A stretch of 64,000 nucleotides of DNA. Origin: Halisarca cf. caerulea (Eukaryota > Porifera > Demospongiae > Chondrillida > Halisarcidae). The stretch spans positions 110,901 to 174,900 of the forward strand of contig CAUJGJ010000449.1 in the NCBI GenBank assembly GCA_963170055.1, in the 5' to 3' direction. The translations under genes and the position numbers were made by a program. How positions within the stretch are numbered: position 1 is the first letter of the stretch; every line of letters begins with the position of its first letter. Below, one piece after another: positions 38,501 through 49,015 of the stretch. The notes under the pieces are model-generated. The model did no database searches, was not told where the DNA came from, and saw only the letters and a list, made by a program, of their open reading frames with translations.

Positions 38501-40295
38501 GAGCTTAGAAGACAGCACTGCCAGTGGCCATCCCAGAGTGGACCACATTGCAATAGACAACACTGAAGCAGAGAACATTGGAACAGGTCACACTGGAGCA
38601 GAGAGCATTGGAACAGGTCACACTGGAGCAGACACCACTATAACAGGTCACACTGGAGCAGACCGTGGCACCACTGTAACAGGTCACAATGGAGGAGGTC
38701 ACACTGGAGCAGACACCACTGTAACAGGTCACACTGGAGCAGGTCACACTGGAGCAGACAGCACTGTTACAGGTTACACTGGAGTAGACACCACTGTAAC
38801 AGGTCACACTGGAGCAGGTCACACTGTAACAATCCACACTGAAACAGACAGCACTGTAACAATCCACACTGGAGCAGACAGCACTGTAACAAGCCACACT
38901 GGAGCAGACAGCACTGTAACAAGCCACACTGGAGCAGACAGCACTATAACAGGTCACACTGTAACAATTCACACTGGAGCAGACAGCACTATAACAATTC
39001 ACATTGGAGCAGACAGCACTGTAACAATCCACACTGGAGCAGACAGCACTGTAACAGGTCACACTGGAGCAGACAGCACTGTAACAGGTCACACTGGAGC
39101 AGACAGCACTGTCACAGGTCACACTGGAGCAGATAGCACTGTAACAATCCACACTGGAGCAGACGGCACTGGAGCAGACAGCACTGGAGCAGATGGCACA
39201 GCAGTAGACTACACTCAAGTGGACAGCACTGCATCAGACATGTACACTGTGGAAGGCAGCACTGTATCAAATTTCACTGAAGCAGACAACACTGTTACGG
39301 AAGATCCTATTGCCAAAGTAAACTATACTGTTGCACATGATCCTGTATTTGTGACAAGCCCTGTAGACAAAGAGGATACAAGGTCGCTATCGTCCACCTC
39401 TGACTGTGATGATGCGTCATGGGTCACCATCTCTGAACCTTGTGAAGGGAAGAAGTATGTTCTGTTTCCTCCTTATGGGCAAGGAACACTGTTTCCTCTC
39501 AAATCTAGAATTGAAATAAGGAGTCCAAATGTAGTATCACCCACCAGCACCCAGGAACAGAAGACACGTCCTGAAATATCCCTCAGACCTTCAAGATTTT
39601 CATGCAGAAAACAATCCCCAGTGAAATCGGAAAGTAACGTCACAGAAGCTGTGAAAAGGCTTCAGAATATTACAGCAGGAAATGTAACAAGGAATCAATT
39701 TACATCGTCAATCTTCCACACAAGGGCAGGAGAGTCAATTGATGTCTCTGACACTAAGTCCTCCGTGAGTGTAGTTTTTGGCAACACAGTTTCCCCAGAG
39801 GCTTCATCAGATGAGTCCGATGATGATGAGATGTACCTAGAGATGGAGTTTGCAGCAATAAAAGGAGCTGACATTCCACTCTGGTCTCAGAGGCTGGTCT
39901 ATGCCACTGTCTCTCTTTGTGTAAAATCCAAAAGGTTTGAAATCACCACCAACAAGGTTCTCAACAAACTGTTTTTGAAATCATGTAAAAAGAAAATGGT
40001 AGTTCACTATTTGAAGTGTGTTCCCAGTATCTTTAGCCTACACCGATACCCAACTGGGGATTCAGTTCGCTTCAAATTTAAATCCACACCAACTCTCAAG
40101 CCTCAAGAGAAAGAGGACATGAAGGAGTGGATGAAAGAGCACCGGTCATACTTAGACTGTAAGATGGTTGAGAAATATTCCAAAGAATACTTAGATCACG
40201 ATCGACAATCAGGTATCAAGGACGTGAGGCCCCTCCAAAGCAGGATCAAGCCACTTGCCACTCTGACGAACCCATTTGCATTACCACGCCTATAA
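32852..40295 (+). CDS. XPG/FEN1-like (Asteroid-type) nuclease fused to a DExH-box RNA helicase
   Basis: Two coding exons, 32852-35449 and 35613-40295, give 2,426 residues; the intron has donor GTAAGA, acceptor TTTTGCAG and phase 0. Residues 1-300 are an XPG/PIN nuclease domain starting MGIRGLHTYL, with the motifs CDCLG, SDGTR, CGGEADDTL, SADTDFA and CGNDYT. Residues D52, D111, E190, D192, D212, D214 and D282 fit the seven metal-binding acids of FEN1. Residues about 300-770 resemble the helical part of Asteroid proteins. The helicase follows: P-loop GKTGSGKST 782-790, TQPRR 814-818, DEVH 888-891, SAT 922-924, TSVAESSLTI from 1100, QRGGRVGR 1147-1154. Residues about 1850-2065 are a TVTGHTGADS-type repeat. 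The C-terminus is unrecognised. The fusion needs no splicing: nuclease and P-loop lie in one open exon. I do not recognise an orthologue by name. Confidence 0.9.
35450..35612 (+). other. intron of the fusion gene, with (TG)n
   Basis: 163-base phase 0 intron. Read through, it would add a Cys/Val dipeptide run; removing it restores the helicase sequence between motifs Ia and II. It contains a (TG)n run at about 35523-35573. Confidence 0.9.
35613..40295 (+). CDS. nuclease-helicase fusion, coding exon 2
   Basis: 1,560 codons plus stop. It continues the helicase core in frame (YLLK joined to YLTSGAGTLSG), then the DEVH to motif VI region, the helicase-associated region, the 30-bp minisatellite tract and the C-terminal region. 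The last 150 residues look like a small globular domain with a winged-helix flavour; that is a guess. Confidence 0.92.
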   Translation, partial: YLTSGAGTLSGNMSKFSHVILDEVHDRAAEADFLCLVVRNCLLQDTECKTKVVLMSATLESSLYSKYFAMKGLDVAEPICIEGRQFSVDNIFIDNLVKYDKSTLFQQGKSSTVAVLPNLEAVRKAAIRQIEHQSMEFTKNKKKLTVQLIPNDPRVEICCDLILAAGSLGEGILVFLPGLNDMMMLYDTLNLKLKLRNVEEYFKVFILHSEVPMNEQREAHKPPAADVTHVIIATSVAESSLTIPKLRLVINFCLRKQIQYSAKRNLSILQLQWCSQASCRQRGGRVGRVFPGTAVHLVTKQHHDDTLPPFDDPEMVKSSLVRLLLEAKVLCTFIPYERPSSLLKDTLSPPSCTQLQDAVSILYKSGGITKECEKSSKITTLGHFCLSLPLDLNLCKLILFGICFACPTEAIVMAAGLSLRNDVFSIPFRPLMNDKKYRDSLWNSTETRWKYDQGQFSEPIMYLNLFKAWYRFRCSSASANGQSREDTAEMFLKLPQNKGISSHRLLDFENTVNNIASRTNRFIPPQSKLHDSISALTKTKQVIDSVPEGMTPMKVQFLADPTKLKCLLVAAFPSNLLQGIRNCEDMTSYGDEDQEIMKVASAEDIDLTSKNMLFMEPMTKAQKMDQTDEVSPVTEEDLTRVVHFISESNFLNSTVKINFVSRSKFKKIVTINFANIKEMRKFANVQNYIVEKDALLSSSATIFWQYGLRSKYWAVKNLQNLPRPRHPCSIAWYQIPEHGGERNYIIAGGKRNPSGALCDTQSSTPFIAVVATLLGSGRSTLGSGITVLPRLGSAALTRSLFMVLTFLNFQTDVAVQKTLDQKGFCVFTVNGEKFDYSGIDNVAISVEDVARMNAIRQKLSEVVASCTQQLPLKKMEGIAECIHWLLYRKQEVVIHTDNEGTADTVAVPTKPMGGTDDAPNKNFSYLTSDVENPIATLPPTIQAYSTVGGNPTVDRTQHAKDQMSLEDSTASGHPRVDHIAIDNTEAENIGTGHTGAESIGTGHTGADTTITGHTGADRGTTVTGHNGGGHTGADTTVTGHTGAGHTGADSTVTGYTGVDTTVTGHTGAGHTVTIHTETDSTVTIHTGADSTVTSHTGADSTVTSHTGADSTITGHTVTIHTGADSTITIHIGADSTVTIHTGADSTVTGHTGADSTVTGHTGADSTVTGHTGADSTVTIHTGADGTGADSTGADGTAVDYTQVDSTASDMYTVEGSTVSNFTEADNTVTEDPIAKVNYTVAHDPVFVTSPVDKEDTRSLSSTSDCDDASWVTISEPCEGKKYVLFPPYGQGTLFPLKSRIEIRSPNVVSPTSTQEQKTRPEISLRPSRFSCRKQSPVKSESNVTEAVKRLQNITAGNVTRNQFTSSIFHTRAGESIDVSDTKSSVSVVFGNTVSPEASSDESDDDEMYLEMEFAAIKGADIPLWSQRLVYATVSLCVKSKRFEITTNKVLNKLFLKSCKKKMVVHYLKCVPSIFSLHRYPTGDSVRFKFKSTPTLKPQEKEDMKEWMKEHRSYLDCKMVEKYSKEYLDHDRQSGIKDVRPLQSRIKPLATLTNPFALPRL
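38566..39215 (+). repeat. in-frame 30-bp minisatellite inside the helicase gene
   Basis: About 20 imperfect units of 30 bases encode the decapeptide TVTGHTGADS and variants (TIHTGADS, TSHTGADS). Insertions and deletions are in multiples of three, so the frame stays open. A Thr/Ser-rich repeat like this is probably disordered and could be modified, but nothing shows a function. Confidence 0.95.
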
Positions 40296-41010
40296 ATATA
40301 ATAATATTATGTCATTGAACAGATTTGGATCTGGAGTTCTGTAATTTAGGGTACTTATATACTCATGTACTGTATATTATTTGAGAGTAATATTGCATTG
40401 GTGTTTTGAAATTCTGATCGGGTCGGCTGCTCATTGAGAATTTAACATCATGCATGCAGCATATATTGAGTTTTAGCCACTATAACTGACATCCGCGTAA
40501 TTTATAATTCAGGAACTTCCTAAATACATAAGGAACAATATAGATCATACACCGGCCATTACTAGCATGTATATATATGCTTTGATCCAAGATTTCTCAT
40601 GTCATAACTTCAGAGAAGACCTATATTTTACTAGCTCTCCGCAGTACATGGCTTTGAGTTCTTTGTAATGCTATACTTCATCAAATATAACATGTAACGC
40701 GAGGAAAGGGATCGAGGGCTGGGTGAGGCCCAACCAAACAATGCCCTATTATATGTAGCATACTTACCAACAGATCAGGTAACATGCAAGAACAGGTGCA
40801 GGCCTAGTTCACTGCAATGCACCCCAGATGAATAAGCGGCCACATAACTCACATTAGTCTCATATATGTATACACTGACATCTGTCATGCAGGTGCTAGC
40901 AGATCAGGATGCATTCACATGATGCCTGCATGAGAACTCGACACAGCTGGTGCATGTGCAAGTATAACCCATTAGTATAATTAAGTACATTAGAGAGAAT
41001 TAGCTGCAGG
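40296..41010. other. intergenic stretch between fusion gene and collagen-like gene
   Basis: AT-rich, no frame or clear transposon end seen. It must contain the 3' end of the fusion gene transcript and the promoter of the next gene. Confidence 0.6.
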
Positions 41011-41018
41011 TTATATAA
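41011..41018 (+). promoter_or_regulatory. possible TATA box of the collagen-like gene
   Basis: TTATATAA lies about 100 bases before the ATG at 41118. Position and sequence suit a core promoter with a short 5' leader. The region is AT-rich, so chance is possible. Confidence 0.4.
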
Positions 41019-41117
41019 GTGCTGCAGAATGTGAACACATACAGCTAGGTATGTACTAGTAGGTACTATACATTATTCTCTACAAGTGCTCAGAGAAGTA
41101 TAGCTATAAAATCGATT

Positions 41118-41696
41118 ATGAGAGTCTCTCTCCCTTCAGCCGTGAGCTTTATCTTCTTCCAAATCATCATACTCACAGTGGATGGAAGTGGTCTCCAGGA
41201 GCATCAAATTGAGACTGCGAACAACAAAACTCACCAATGCAATCCCTGTTGCAGAGGACAGCCAGGGAGGGACGGCCGGGATGGTCCACCTGGACCCCCC
41301 ATGGCAATATCACATGTAGACTACATTAATCTCAAGAAAGAACTTATTCAAGAGCTTAAGGAAGAATTTTCTTTCGACACAATTGGCAGTCTAGCAGGCA
41401 ATAACATGACTCAATGTCAGGGAATTGGGCTGAATCAAGAACAAGTAATTCGAGTTAAAAACTCGTGGGGGCTGCCGCCCCACGCACTCGAATCACTTGC
41501 AAAGCATTGGAGTGTAAGTGCACAGCTGAACATTCATTGAACATACTGTTTATTGTAACTGGACGATTGTTTTGAAAACAATTGCCATATTTGGCAATTG
41601 GTTTCAAAACAATTCCTATAACTCATTCCTGTATAAATTCATACTTCTCTATTACTATTATATAAATTCTCTATTATAAGACTTTTCTTCAATTCC

Positions 41697-41733
<37 letters not shown>

Positions 41734-42566
41734 GACGAGCGTTACACACCAGAAGTCCAAATGAAAACAATATAGGGGCTGCCTGCAGCAGCCCCTAAAA
41801 ACCTGCTTCTTCATGTAGGGCCATCTTCCTTTGCAATCAACAAAATGCTACTTTGGGATGCTACTGGATCAAGGGAAAACATTATCATCAAAAGAGTCTA
41901 CTGTAATATGCAAGACATCCGATGTGGAATCAGAGGAGGATGGATGAGAGTGGCCCACATAGAAATGACCAATCCAGAAGAGTCATGCCCTTTACCATTG
42001 AGAACACTCATTTCTCCAAAATGAATGTGTACTAAATCTGTGTCCACTGGGTGTTCCTCCGTCACATATTCTATACATGTGGCATACCATACTCCAGTGT
42101 TTGTGGGAGGGCTATTGGATATGCTTACAATAGACCTGATGCCTTTGCATCTGGTAATGGAATCGATGGTGTTTATGTAGAAGGACTATCTATCACACAT
42201 GGACACCCTAGAAAGCATATTTGGACGTATGCAGCAGGATACTCCGAAAATCATAATAATAATGACTGGAATTGCCCATGCGCAGCTCGTCCGGGGCCAG
42301 CTCCTCCTTCCTTCGTCGGGAGTAACTATCACTGCGAATCTGGAAATATAGGCAGTCCAGAAGCTCAATGGTATACAGCTGACAAGCTATGGGACGGACA
42401 GACATGCATTGCAGGAAGTAACTGTTGCTCTACCACTGGCCTGCCATGGTTCTGTAGAACCCTACCTTGTGAGACTGCAGATGACATTGAGGTGAGATTG
42501 TGCTGTGATCAGACACGCGACAATGAAGATGTAGGTATAGAACTATTGAAGATTTTCGTCATCTGA
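41118..42566 (+). pseudogene. short-collagen secreted protein gene with a C-terminal lectin-like domain, broken
   Basis: The first part, 41118-41513, encodes a signal peptide (MRVSLPSAVSFIFFQ and following), a CNPCC cysteine cluster, five Gly-X-Y triplets (GQPGRDGRDGPPGPP) and a short helical stretch; GTAAGTG at 41514 is a good donor. From about 41820 a second part encodes GYYW-like, GGWMRVAHIEMTN, SSVCGR, GVYVEGLSITHG, HIWTYAAGY, WDGQTC and TADDIEVRLCCDQ. I associate this order with sponge collagen-like proteins carrying an intelectin/fibrinogen-type domain. The second part changes frame near 41874 and 42078 and has an in-frame TGA at 42022, so no single reading frame covers it. Cysteine spacing is otherwise kept, which suggests recent decay or assembly errors. 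Extra exons cannot be excluded. Confidence 0.6.
41440..41500. repeat. nested hairpin within the first exon of the collagen-like gene
   Basis: ATTCGAGT...ACTCGAAT encloses CGTGGGG...CCCCACG with a seven-base loop. The hairpin is translated in frame, so it may be a small insertion that the reading frame tolerated. Confidence 0.6.
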
Positions 42567-45047
42567 CAAGAACATGCCAGCGTATGCGCATGCACTTTCA
42601 CCAGTGCACGATAACCTAAGCACAGCCTATATATTAATATAAGTAGCAAACTGATAGTAGTGCACACTAGAGCTTTGCATGTAGTGTATTCTCACACAGA
42701 CTATTAAAAATTTAAGCAACATGTAATGTTAACCACAGTATAGGCTCTTGTGACCTGCATGCTTAGTTGTCATCGTAATCAACATTTCACTCAGTGACAC
42801 AAGTATTATAAAATACTCTCAGCTCATATATCAATAGTAATACAATTTTAAATAATGATCATAGTCGGATTAAAGATTGAGCCATGCAAAAGGGTACTTT
42901 TAAAGCGGTACATGTTTCAGACGTAGATTCTTGGTACGCACATACTACCCAATGGACGCCCACTACACACACAGTGTACAGTTACTGTATTACAAATATA
43001 CAATTAAAAATGTGTTCAGAATAATATATGGTTCACGAAGTGTACAATTCAGGTTGAACATTAAAGCGTACACATATACAACCAAACACACACAGCAGGT
43101 GAGCCTCTACATGCAGGAACACATACACATCTTCAGAACAGGCCATGCATAACATGGCAAGCTTATGTATGTACATATAAAAACAACAGAAACAATAATT
43201 ATTATACACAAGTAGACCTGCTGTGTTAGTGAGGTGAGCAGTTACTGTATAGAGGACACACTACTCTGTCGATCTGTCCTTGTGAATTGTTCCTGCATTG
43301 ACTTCTGCATCCTTCTAGTAGGTGTAGACATGTTCCTGTATCACACAAGTATGGGAGAACAAGTGAACATGTGCTGGTATTTTACACACTCAAATTGGGA
43401 TGGAACTTTTGCAGTTTTTACAGATTGGGAGTGATGTGTGAAAATTTTAAAGCCAACAAATACTTAGGTCGAGCTCTTGTGCAATGAGCAAAATGACCGC
43501 TGAAAGAACAGGGGTCATCCAGAAGTACTGGTACGCCTTTAATCGTTTCTCTAGTGGCCTTCGTTCACAAACAAAGGACATTTACATAAATAAAAGACTC
43601 ATACAGGGTACGGTTAAAGGGGAATGCACGAAAATAAAACCAGTGAGAATTGTGAAAATTGGTGATCCATAAAACTTTCATCCCTCGTATATCTGAGCAT
43701 GTACGGCATTATGTAGGTATGTATAAGGAATGTTACAGGTACTTGGTACACAGTACTGTATGTCCTTCCAACAGGAAAGTTGATATACATATCATAGAGA
43801 AACCTCCTAACAAAGGAAACATTTGGTACAGTAGGAAACTCAGCCCCTTTATCTGATGCAGAGAGGTTGTGACCTTCAGAGATTGACCATGCATTACTAG
43901 CAATTGGGACCTCAAGCCATGTCTTAATTTATAGAGAATTTAGCATACTCTATCCTTATTTTGGAGTGCGAATATTGAAGGTCACACAGCATCTATGACT
44001 GTACTACGCACATATGTATGTAAACAGACAACAGCACTGCATGAGAGCTGCACTCCACTGCACGCACGTCCAGCATGCACCTTTCAACAGTAGCGTTCAA
44101 TGACCGGTTGAGAGCTGACATCTCATGTTTTTGCTGACTACAAACCTATGTAAATCAAGAAAACACACATCACACCACTACATAGGGACATACACACAGA
44201 GGTGCAGATGTCCAGTGTATTCTATACTTAGTCTATGATTGTTGCCCAACCCTAATATAAGCTCAGTTCAAATCAAAATCAATAGGACATTTTACAGTAT
44301 GCTAAAATCACAATAAAAGGGAGGTAGTATAGGAATTTGAATGGATGCAACCAAATCACTGCTATGTATGTACGTACGTACAGTACATACGTATGTATTT
44401 AACTACAACATGTTTTGCCAGATACATACGCATGTATGTACGCATGTATGTACATGGTCTAAGAAATGCAAGATTCGTATGTCTAAATCTACAGTTACTG
44501 TATTACAAATATACAATTAAAAATGTGTTCAGAATAATATATGTGTACATTTACATCATACATAATTCTAGATCTACATATTCAAGATATTATGTACATG
44601 TGAATATCATTACTGGTACATTCATAGGTACATGTGTACTACGTACATATACATGTACGTATACACAGTCAAACCTTTCCATAACGAACTACCTCAGGAC
44701 TGCTGAAAAGGATTAAACTGTACGTATGCATATCAGGGTTCACTTGCCATAGAGCATATAGGTACGTGTACATTCTAAGGTCTACGTGTGTTTATGTTAT
44801 ACCAGGGAGTTCATGATATCCAGCAGGATTCATATGCATTACAGAGAGGTTCAACTGTTATGCATGGATATGTACGTACATATGTGTACTAGCAAGTTTC
44901 ACATTCGGTGCAAATGCACCTTTCTCATGCTGAGCAACTCAGTGTCATATCTCTCCAGTTTTGATCTTTGAAGTGCTAGGAGCTGCTTCTTTCGTTTTTC
45001 ACATCATCTAAATCAAATTACACATACGTACAAGTCCTACAATAATC

Positions 45048-45058
45048 ACAAACACACA

Positions 45059-45100
<42 letters not shown>

Positions 45101-45170
45101 CACACACACACATGCACACACACACACAACACACACACACACATACATGCAAACACACACACACACACAC
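45048..45170. repeat. (CA)n microsatellite, left duplication copy
   Basis: Interrupted CA array next to the pseudogene exon at 44920-45007; its partner is the purer array at 60564-60655 in the right copy. Confidence 0.95.
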
Positions 45171-45631
45171 GTACATACATACATACATATAATACTTACC
45201 ACAATAAACTTTACATGTGGTGTCAGACGTATTGGCAGTCATGAAGTGGTCAACTAATGGGTCAACAAGCAGTCAAAGGGTGGTCATAGGCTCTCGAAAC
45301 AGTAGTCTGTATATCAATTTACTAATGAACAGCAAGTGACAACTTGGTTTGTCTGTGAAAGAAACCAAAATTGTCAGATAATCAGTACTGACAATGTGAA
45401 AAGCATAAGAAAGAATTGGACTAGCTATGTAAAATGGTCGTCATGCATGCAGCAACATTTTCCTCAACAGGCTCATTTTCAGTGAGATCTTCAACATGTA
45501 ATGTGATTAGCTGACACCATTAATTTCAAGGTGGTTAAACACCTAATCCCACACAGCCACCCCTCAACACTGAGTCAACACCTGCATGGTCTGAATGTGT
45601 CATGTCATTCAGTTTATAATAATAATATTAT

Positions 45632-45672
<41 letters not shown>

Positions 45673-45732
45673 CTGTACATACTATAACGTACATATGTAC
45701 ATACTGTACATACGTATGTACGTAAACATATA

Positions 45733-45875
45733 CAGTGGTACCCCTGTGAGAGACCACCCCTTTTGCAAAACCAGCCTTACTGGTCACAAATGTGCAAATG
45801 CCCCATACTTCTACCTCTTTGAAAGACCACCTTTCACCTGTCCCTAAGGGTGGTCTCTCAAAGAGGCACTATTGC
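45733..45875. mobile_element. MITE with GAGAGACCACCC inverted ends
   Basis: CAGTGGTACCCCTGTGAGAG at the left and GGTCTCTCAAAGAGGCACTA at the right. A similar half sequence lies at 25985-26045. Confidence 0.65.
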
Positions 45876-46139
45876 ATGCACATAATTACGTACATATGTA
45901 CGTATAGTATGAACATATGTAAATACGTACGTATGTTTAGTCAAGAATTATATATGCTGTGCATTTACGTACATATGCATGTACAAGTGAAAATGTGCAC
46001 ATTGTGTTGTTATGTGTGTATGTACGTACACAAGTACATGCGTTTATCTCCCGATGACATCATACATAGAAGCTGCGCTGGGTAGTATTTGGGATACCTG
46101 TTCTGCGGTCAGGACAGTATTCACTAAGTGCCCAGTTTG

Positions 46140-47485
46140 TCATAACAATCAATAGTTGGAAAAAAAATAGTTGTCCATGGAAAGGGACATCTTGGAGCAG
46201 CTTTGGGATCCAAAACCTTCACTGAGGAATATGTTCAACACAAAATGAGGGAGTGGATAAAAGACATGATAAATTTATCAAAAGTTGCCTCATCTCAACC
46301 TCACGCAGCATATACAGCCTACATTCATGGCCTATCCAGCCGTTAACTTAATTGGTTATACTTGCTTGGAACAGTTCCCGATATTGCTGACCTACAACCA
46401 TTGGAAGATGCATTACACCAGCACTTCATTCCTGCTTTGACTGGATGTCCACCTTGCTCCTCTGTTGAGAGGGACCTGCTTGAACTGCCCATTCGTCTAG
46501 GGGGCTTAGGCATCTGCAATCCTTCAACCATTGCCTCAGACAACTTTTCCTCACAGAGAACATCACAGCACCACTTGATCATTTCTCAAGATACCAATGC
46601 CACTGTTGATCGAAGCACCACAAACACAATCAAAAGTTGATTGCAAGTGAGAACCAGAAACCGCAAGAAACAGGACGAGCAAGCTCACAACCAACTCGGC
46701 CCTGATCAGAAATGTTGTATTGATCTTCCAAAGAAAGTGGATCATCATCGTGGCTATGTGCTCTCCCATTTGAGGAACATGGCTTCCACCCACACAAGGG
46801 GGAGTTCAGAGATGCACTCTCCCTCCGCTATGGATGGAAACTCAACAACATCCCACAATCATGTAATTGTGAAGCTCCGTTCACCGTCAACCATGCCATA
46901 GCCTCACCCTGTCACACAGAAGGATTTCCAACACTTCGCCACAATGAAATCCGAGACATCAGTGCCTCGCTTCTCACTAAAGTCTGCAGTAATGTGGCCA
47001 CAGAACCTGCATTCCAGCCTCTCAATGGTGAGACCATTGCTGCTCGTTCTGCTAATACAGATGATAGTGCTTGTGCTGACATCAGAGCAAGGGGATTCTG
47101 GAATAAGTCCCAGGATGCATTTTTTGGCATAAGGGTATTTTACCCAAACGCGCATCCTCAAACCGCTCCAGCAACCTAGCATCAGAATACAGGAAACACG
47201 AGCAAGCCAAGAAGCATGAATATGGAGAACAGATCCGAGAAGTGGAACGGGGGGGGGGGGGGGGTTTACTCCTCTTGTTTTGTCGACAAATGGGGCCATG
47301 GGAAAAGAAGCAACCACATTCTACCGAAGATTAGCAGACTTGCTAGCACAGAAAAGGCAACAACACTATTGAGTGGTTATGCATGGAGTGGCTAAGATGT
47401 AGACCCCCTTTTGCATGTCTCAGATCCGCGATCCTTTGCATTTGTGGCAGTAGATCCTCCTCAGATCACCCCATCTGTGAACAGG
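46140..47485 (+). mobile_element. degenerate non-LTR retroelement, reverse transcriptase C-terminal part
   Basis: Frame-broken protein matches in order: GHLGAALGSKTFTEEYVQ, SQPHAAYTAYIHGLSS, PLEDALHQHFIPALTG, ERDLLELPIRLGGLGICNP, LSLRYGWKLNNIPQSCNC, RSANTDDSA, FYPNAHPQTAP, then a WLRCR...LRSAILCICGSRSS tail near 47390. This matches a retroelement type I recall as common in sponge and cnidarian genomes. Stops, frameshifts and a G16 run at 47249 show it is dead. The corresponding site in the right copy of the duplication (61,575-61,605) lacks it, so the insertion of about 46,075-47,850 is probably younger than the duplication. Confidence 0.8.
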
Positions 47486-47946
47486 ATATTACTCTAGCGA
47501 CCACTGAAGGAAGAACCCCATCTGATTCTGCTTAACTATATAAACTTCATAATATATATGCATGACCATACATAACATTACAATATTAATGCATTATATA
47601 CTTGTATTATCAACTTTAATTATTTTATTATTTCTCTCGTACAATCAGTAGTGCTCAATTAACGTGCAATGGGTCATAATAACAACTTGTGCAATGTACA
47701 GCTGCAACTATAGCAGATCGAGCAGCTGTCTTTTTAAGTGTTAAAAAGAGATAAATTAGTTATTACATTATTACATGGCCTCCTTGGGGAGCCACATGTT
47801 ACTCCCCAAGCAGCCGCGTAGTATAACTAGTACATATGTCCATGACATTTTTGCAGGATCAATACATACAGGCATGTACGTATAATATGTATGTACGTAC
47901 ATACGCAAGTGCACAAACACAAAATGAACATATACGTACACAAGTA

Positions 47947-48126
47947 CAGTGAAAACTGGTTAACGAGAAACCAAAAGTGCACTGATAATTATTTCTTATT
48001 AAAAGTATTTCTTGTTAAAGGTATCAAGATAATATGTTGTGTATACAGTTGGTTTACAGAAATTGTTCTTGTTAAGCAATTTTTCTTGCAATTGTTAAGT
48101 AACTTTGTGTTAACCAGTTTCCACTG
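47947..48126. mobile_element. MITE, TA-flanked, present only in the left duplication copy
   Basis: 180 bases, CAGTGAAAACTGGTTAAC and GTTAACCAGTTTCCACTG, flanked by TA. The right copy, near 61,715, lacks it. Confidence 0.88.
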
Positions 48127-48929
48127 TATGTATGTAGTTTGTTGCACTTCTCCCATAGCACATTATTATACATGACATGTACATTCAACAAGCCTGCTTA
48201 AGCAGGACTTACACAACATCGAGTACATGTGTACTCACATGTGCAAGCAACTTGAAGATGCTTCTTCAGCACTTTCAGTTCATCTCTAGCCCTTGACAAC
48301 TCAACAGACAACTGCTCATTTTGGTGTTTACATTCAAGCAATTCACCTGGGGCAGGATAGTTAAGATAATGTGCACATAGGTATTACCAGTGAGCTACAT
48401 TGGGTGAAGAATTCGAACTTGCATGGTAGAGAATGTAATGTTCCCCCCAGAAATAATTTCAGGGATGTTGAACATGCATGTATATGTACATACATATGTA
48501 TACATGTACATCATCATAAGGTTCATACGTTAATGCATCACAAATTGCTTGTAGCTAGCGCTTCAGTTTTGGGTAGCATGATTTGTACGAAACACAGATG
48601 TTCAATAATCTATGAATGCATACATTTTCCTACAAATAGAATAAAATTTCAGAAAAGAAGGCATGTTGGACTGACATGTCTAGATACCCGGGGAGAACAC
48701 TGAGAATGGTACATATATATGTACATACACAGAACAAGAGCACAGGGATGAAGCCAACACACAACAACTACACACGTATGTAACTGTTTAATGTACACAT
48801 ATAGCAACACAAAAACACATCCAAATTTGCAAAAAAATTGGTAACTAAAATTACAACAGTTATTATATACTTACTAAGTATACCTATGTACACATACACA
48901 TACATGGATGGAAAGTATTGTGGAATTAT

Positions 48930-48953
48930 GTGTGTGTGTGTATGCGTGTGTGT

Positions 48954-49010
<57 letters not shown>
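48930..49010. repeat. (GT)n microsatellite, left duplication copy
   Basis: Partner of the longer array at 62366-62535; both lie just downstream of the same exon donor. Confidence 0.97.

Positions 49011-49015
<5 letters not shown>

Noticed and set aside
38505..39218. 237-codon Ser/Cys/Val frame on the minus strand
   Set aside because: Antisense shadow of the coding minisatellite in the fusion gene.
32852..40295. Naming the fusion gene TDRD9, Spindle-E or another DExH helicase
   Set aside because: The DEVH core is generic, there is no Tudor domain that I can see, and the N-terminal nuclease does not fit those families.
43730..43915. Conserved frame LHQIKGLSFLLYQM shared with 58326-58532
   Set aside because: Conservation is explained by the segmental duplication, and the frame does not join the coiled-coil exons in phase.
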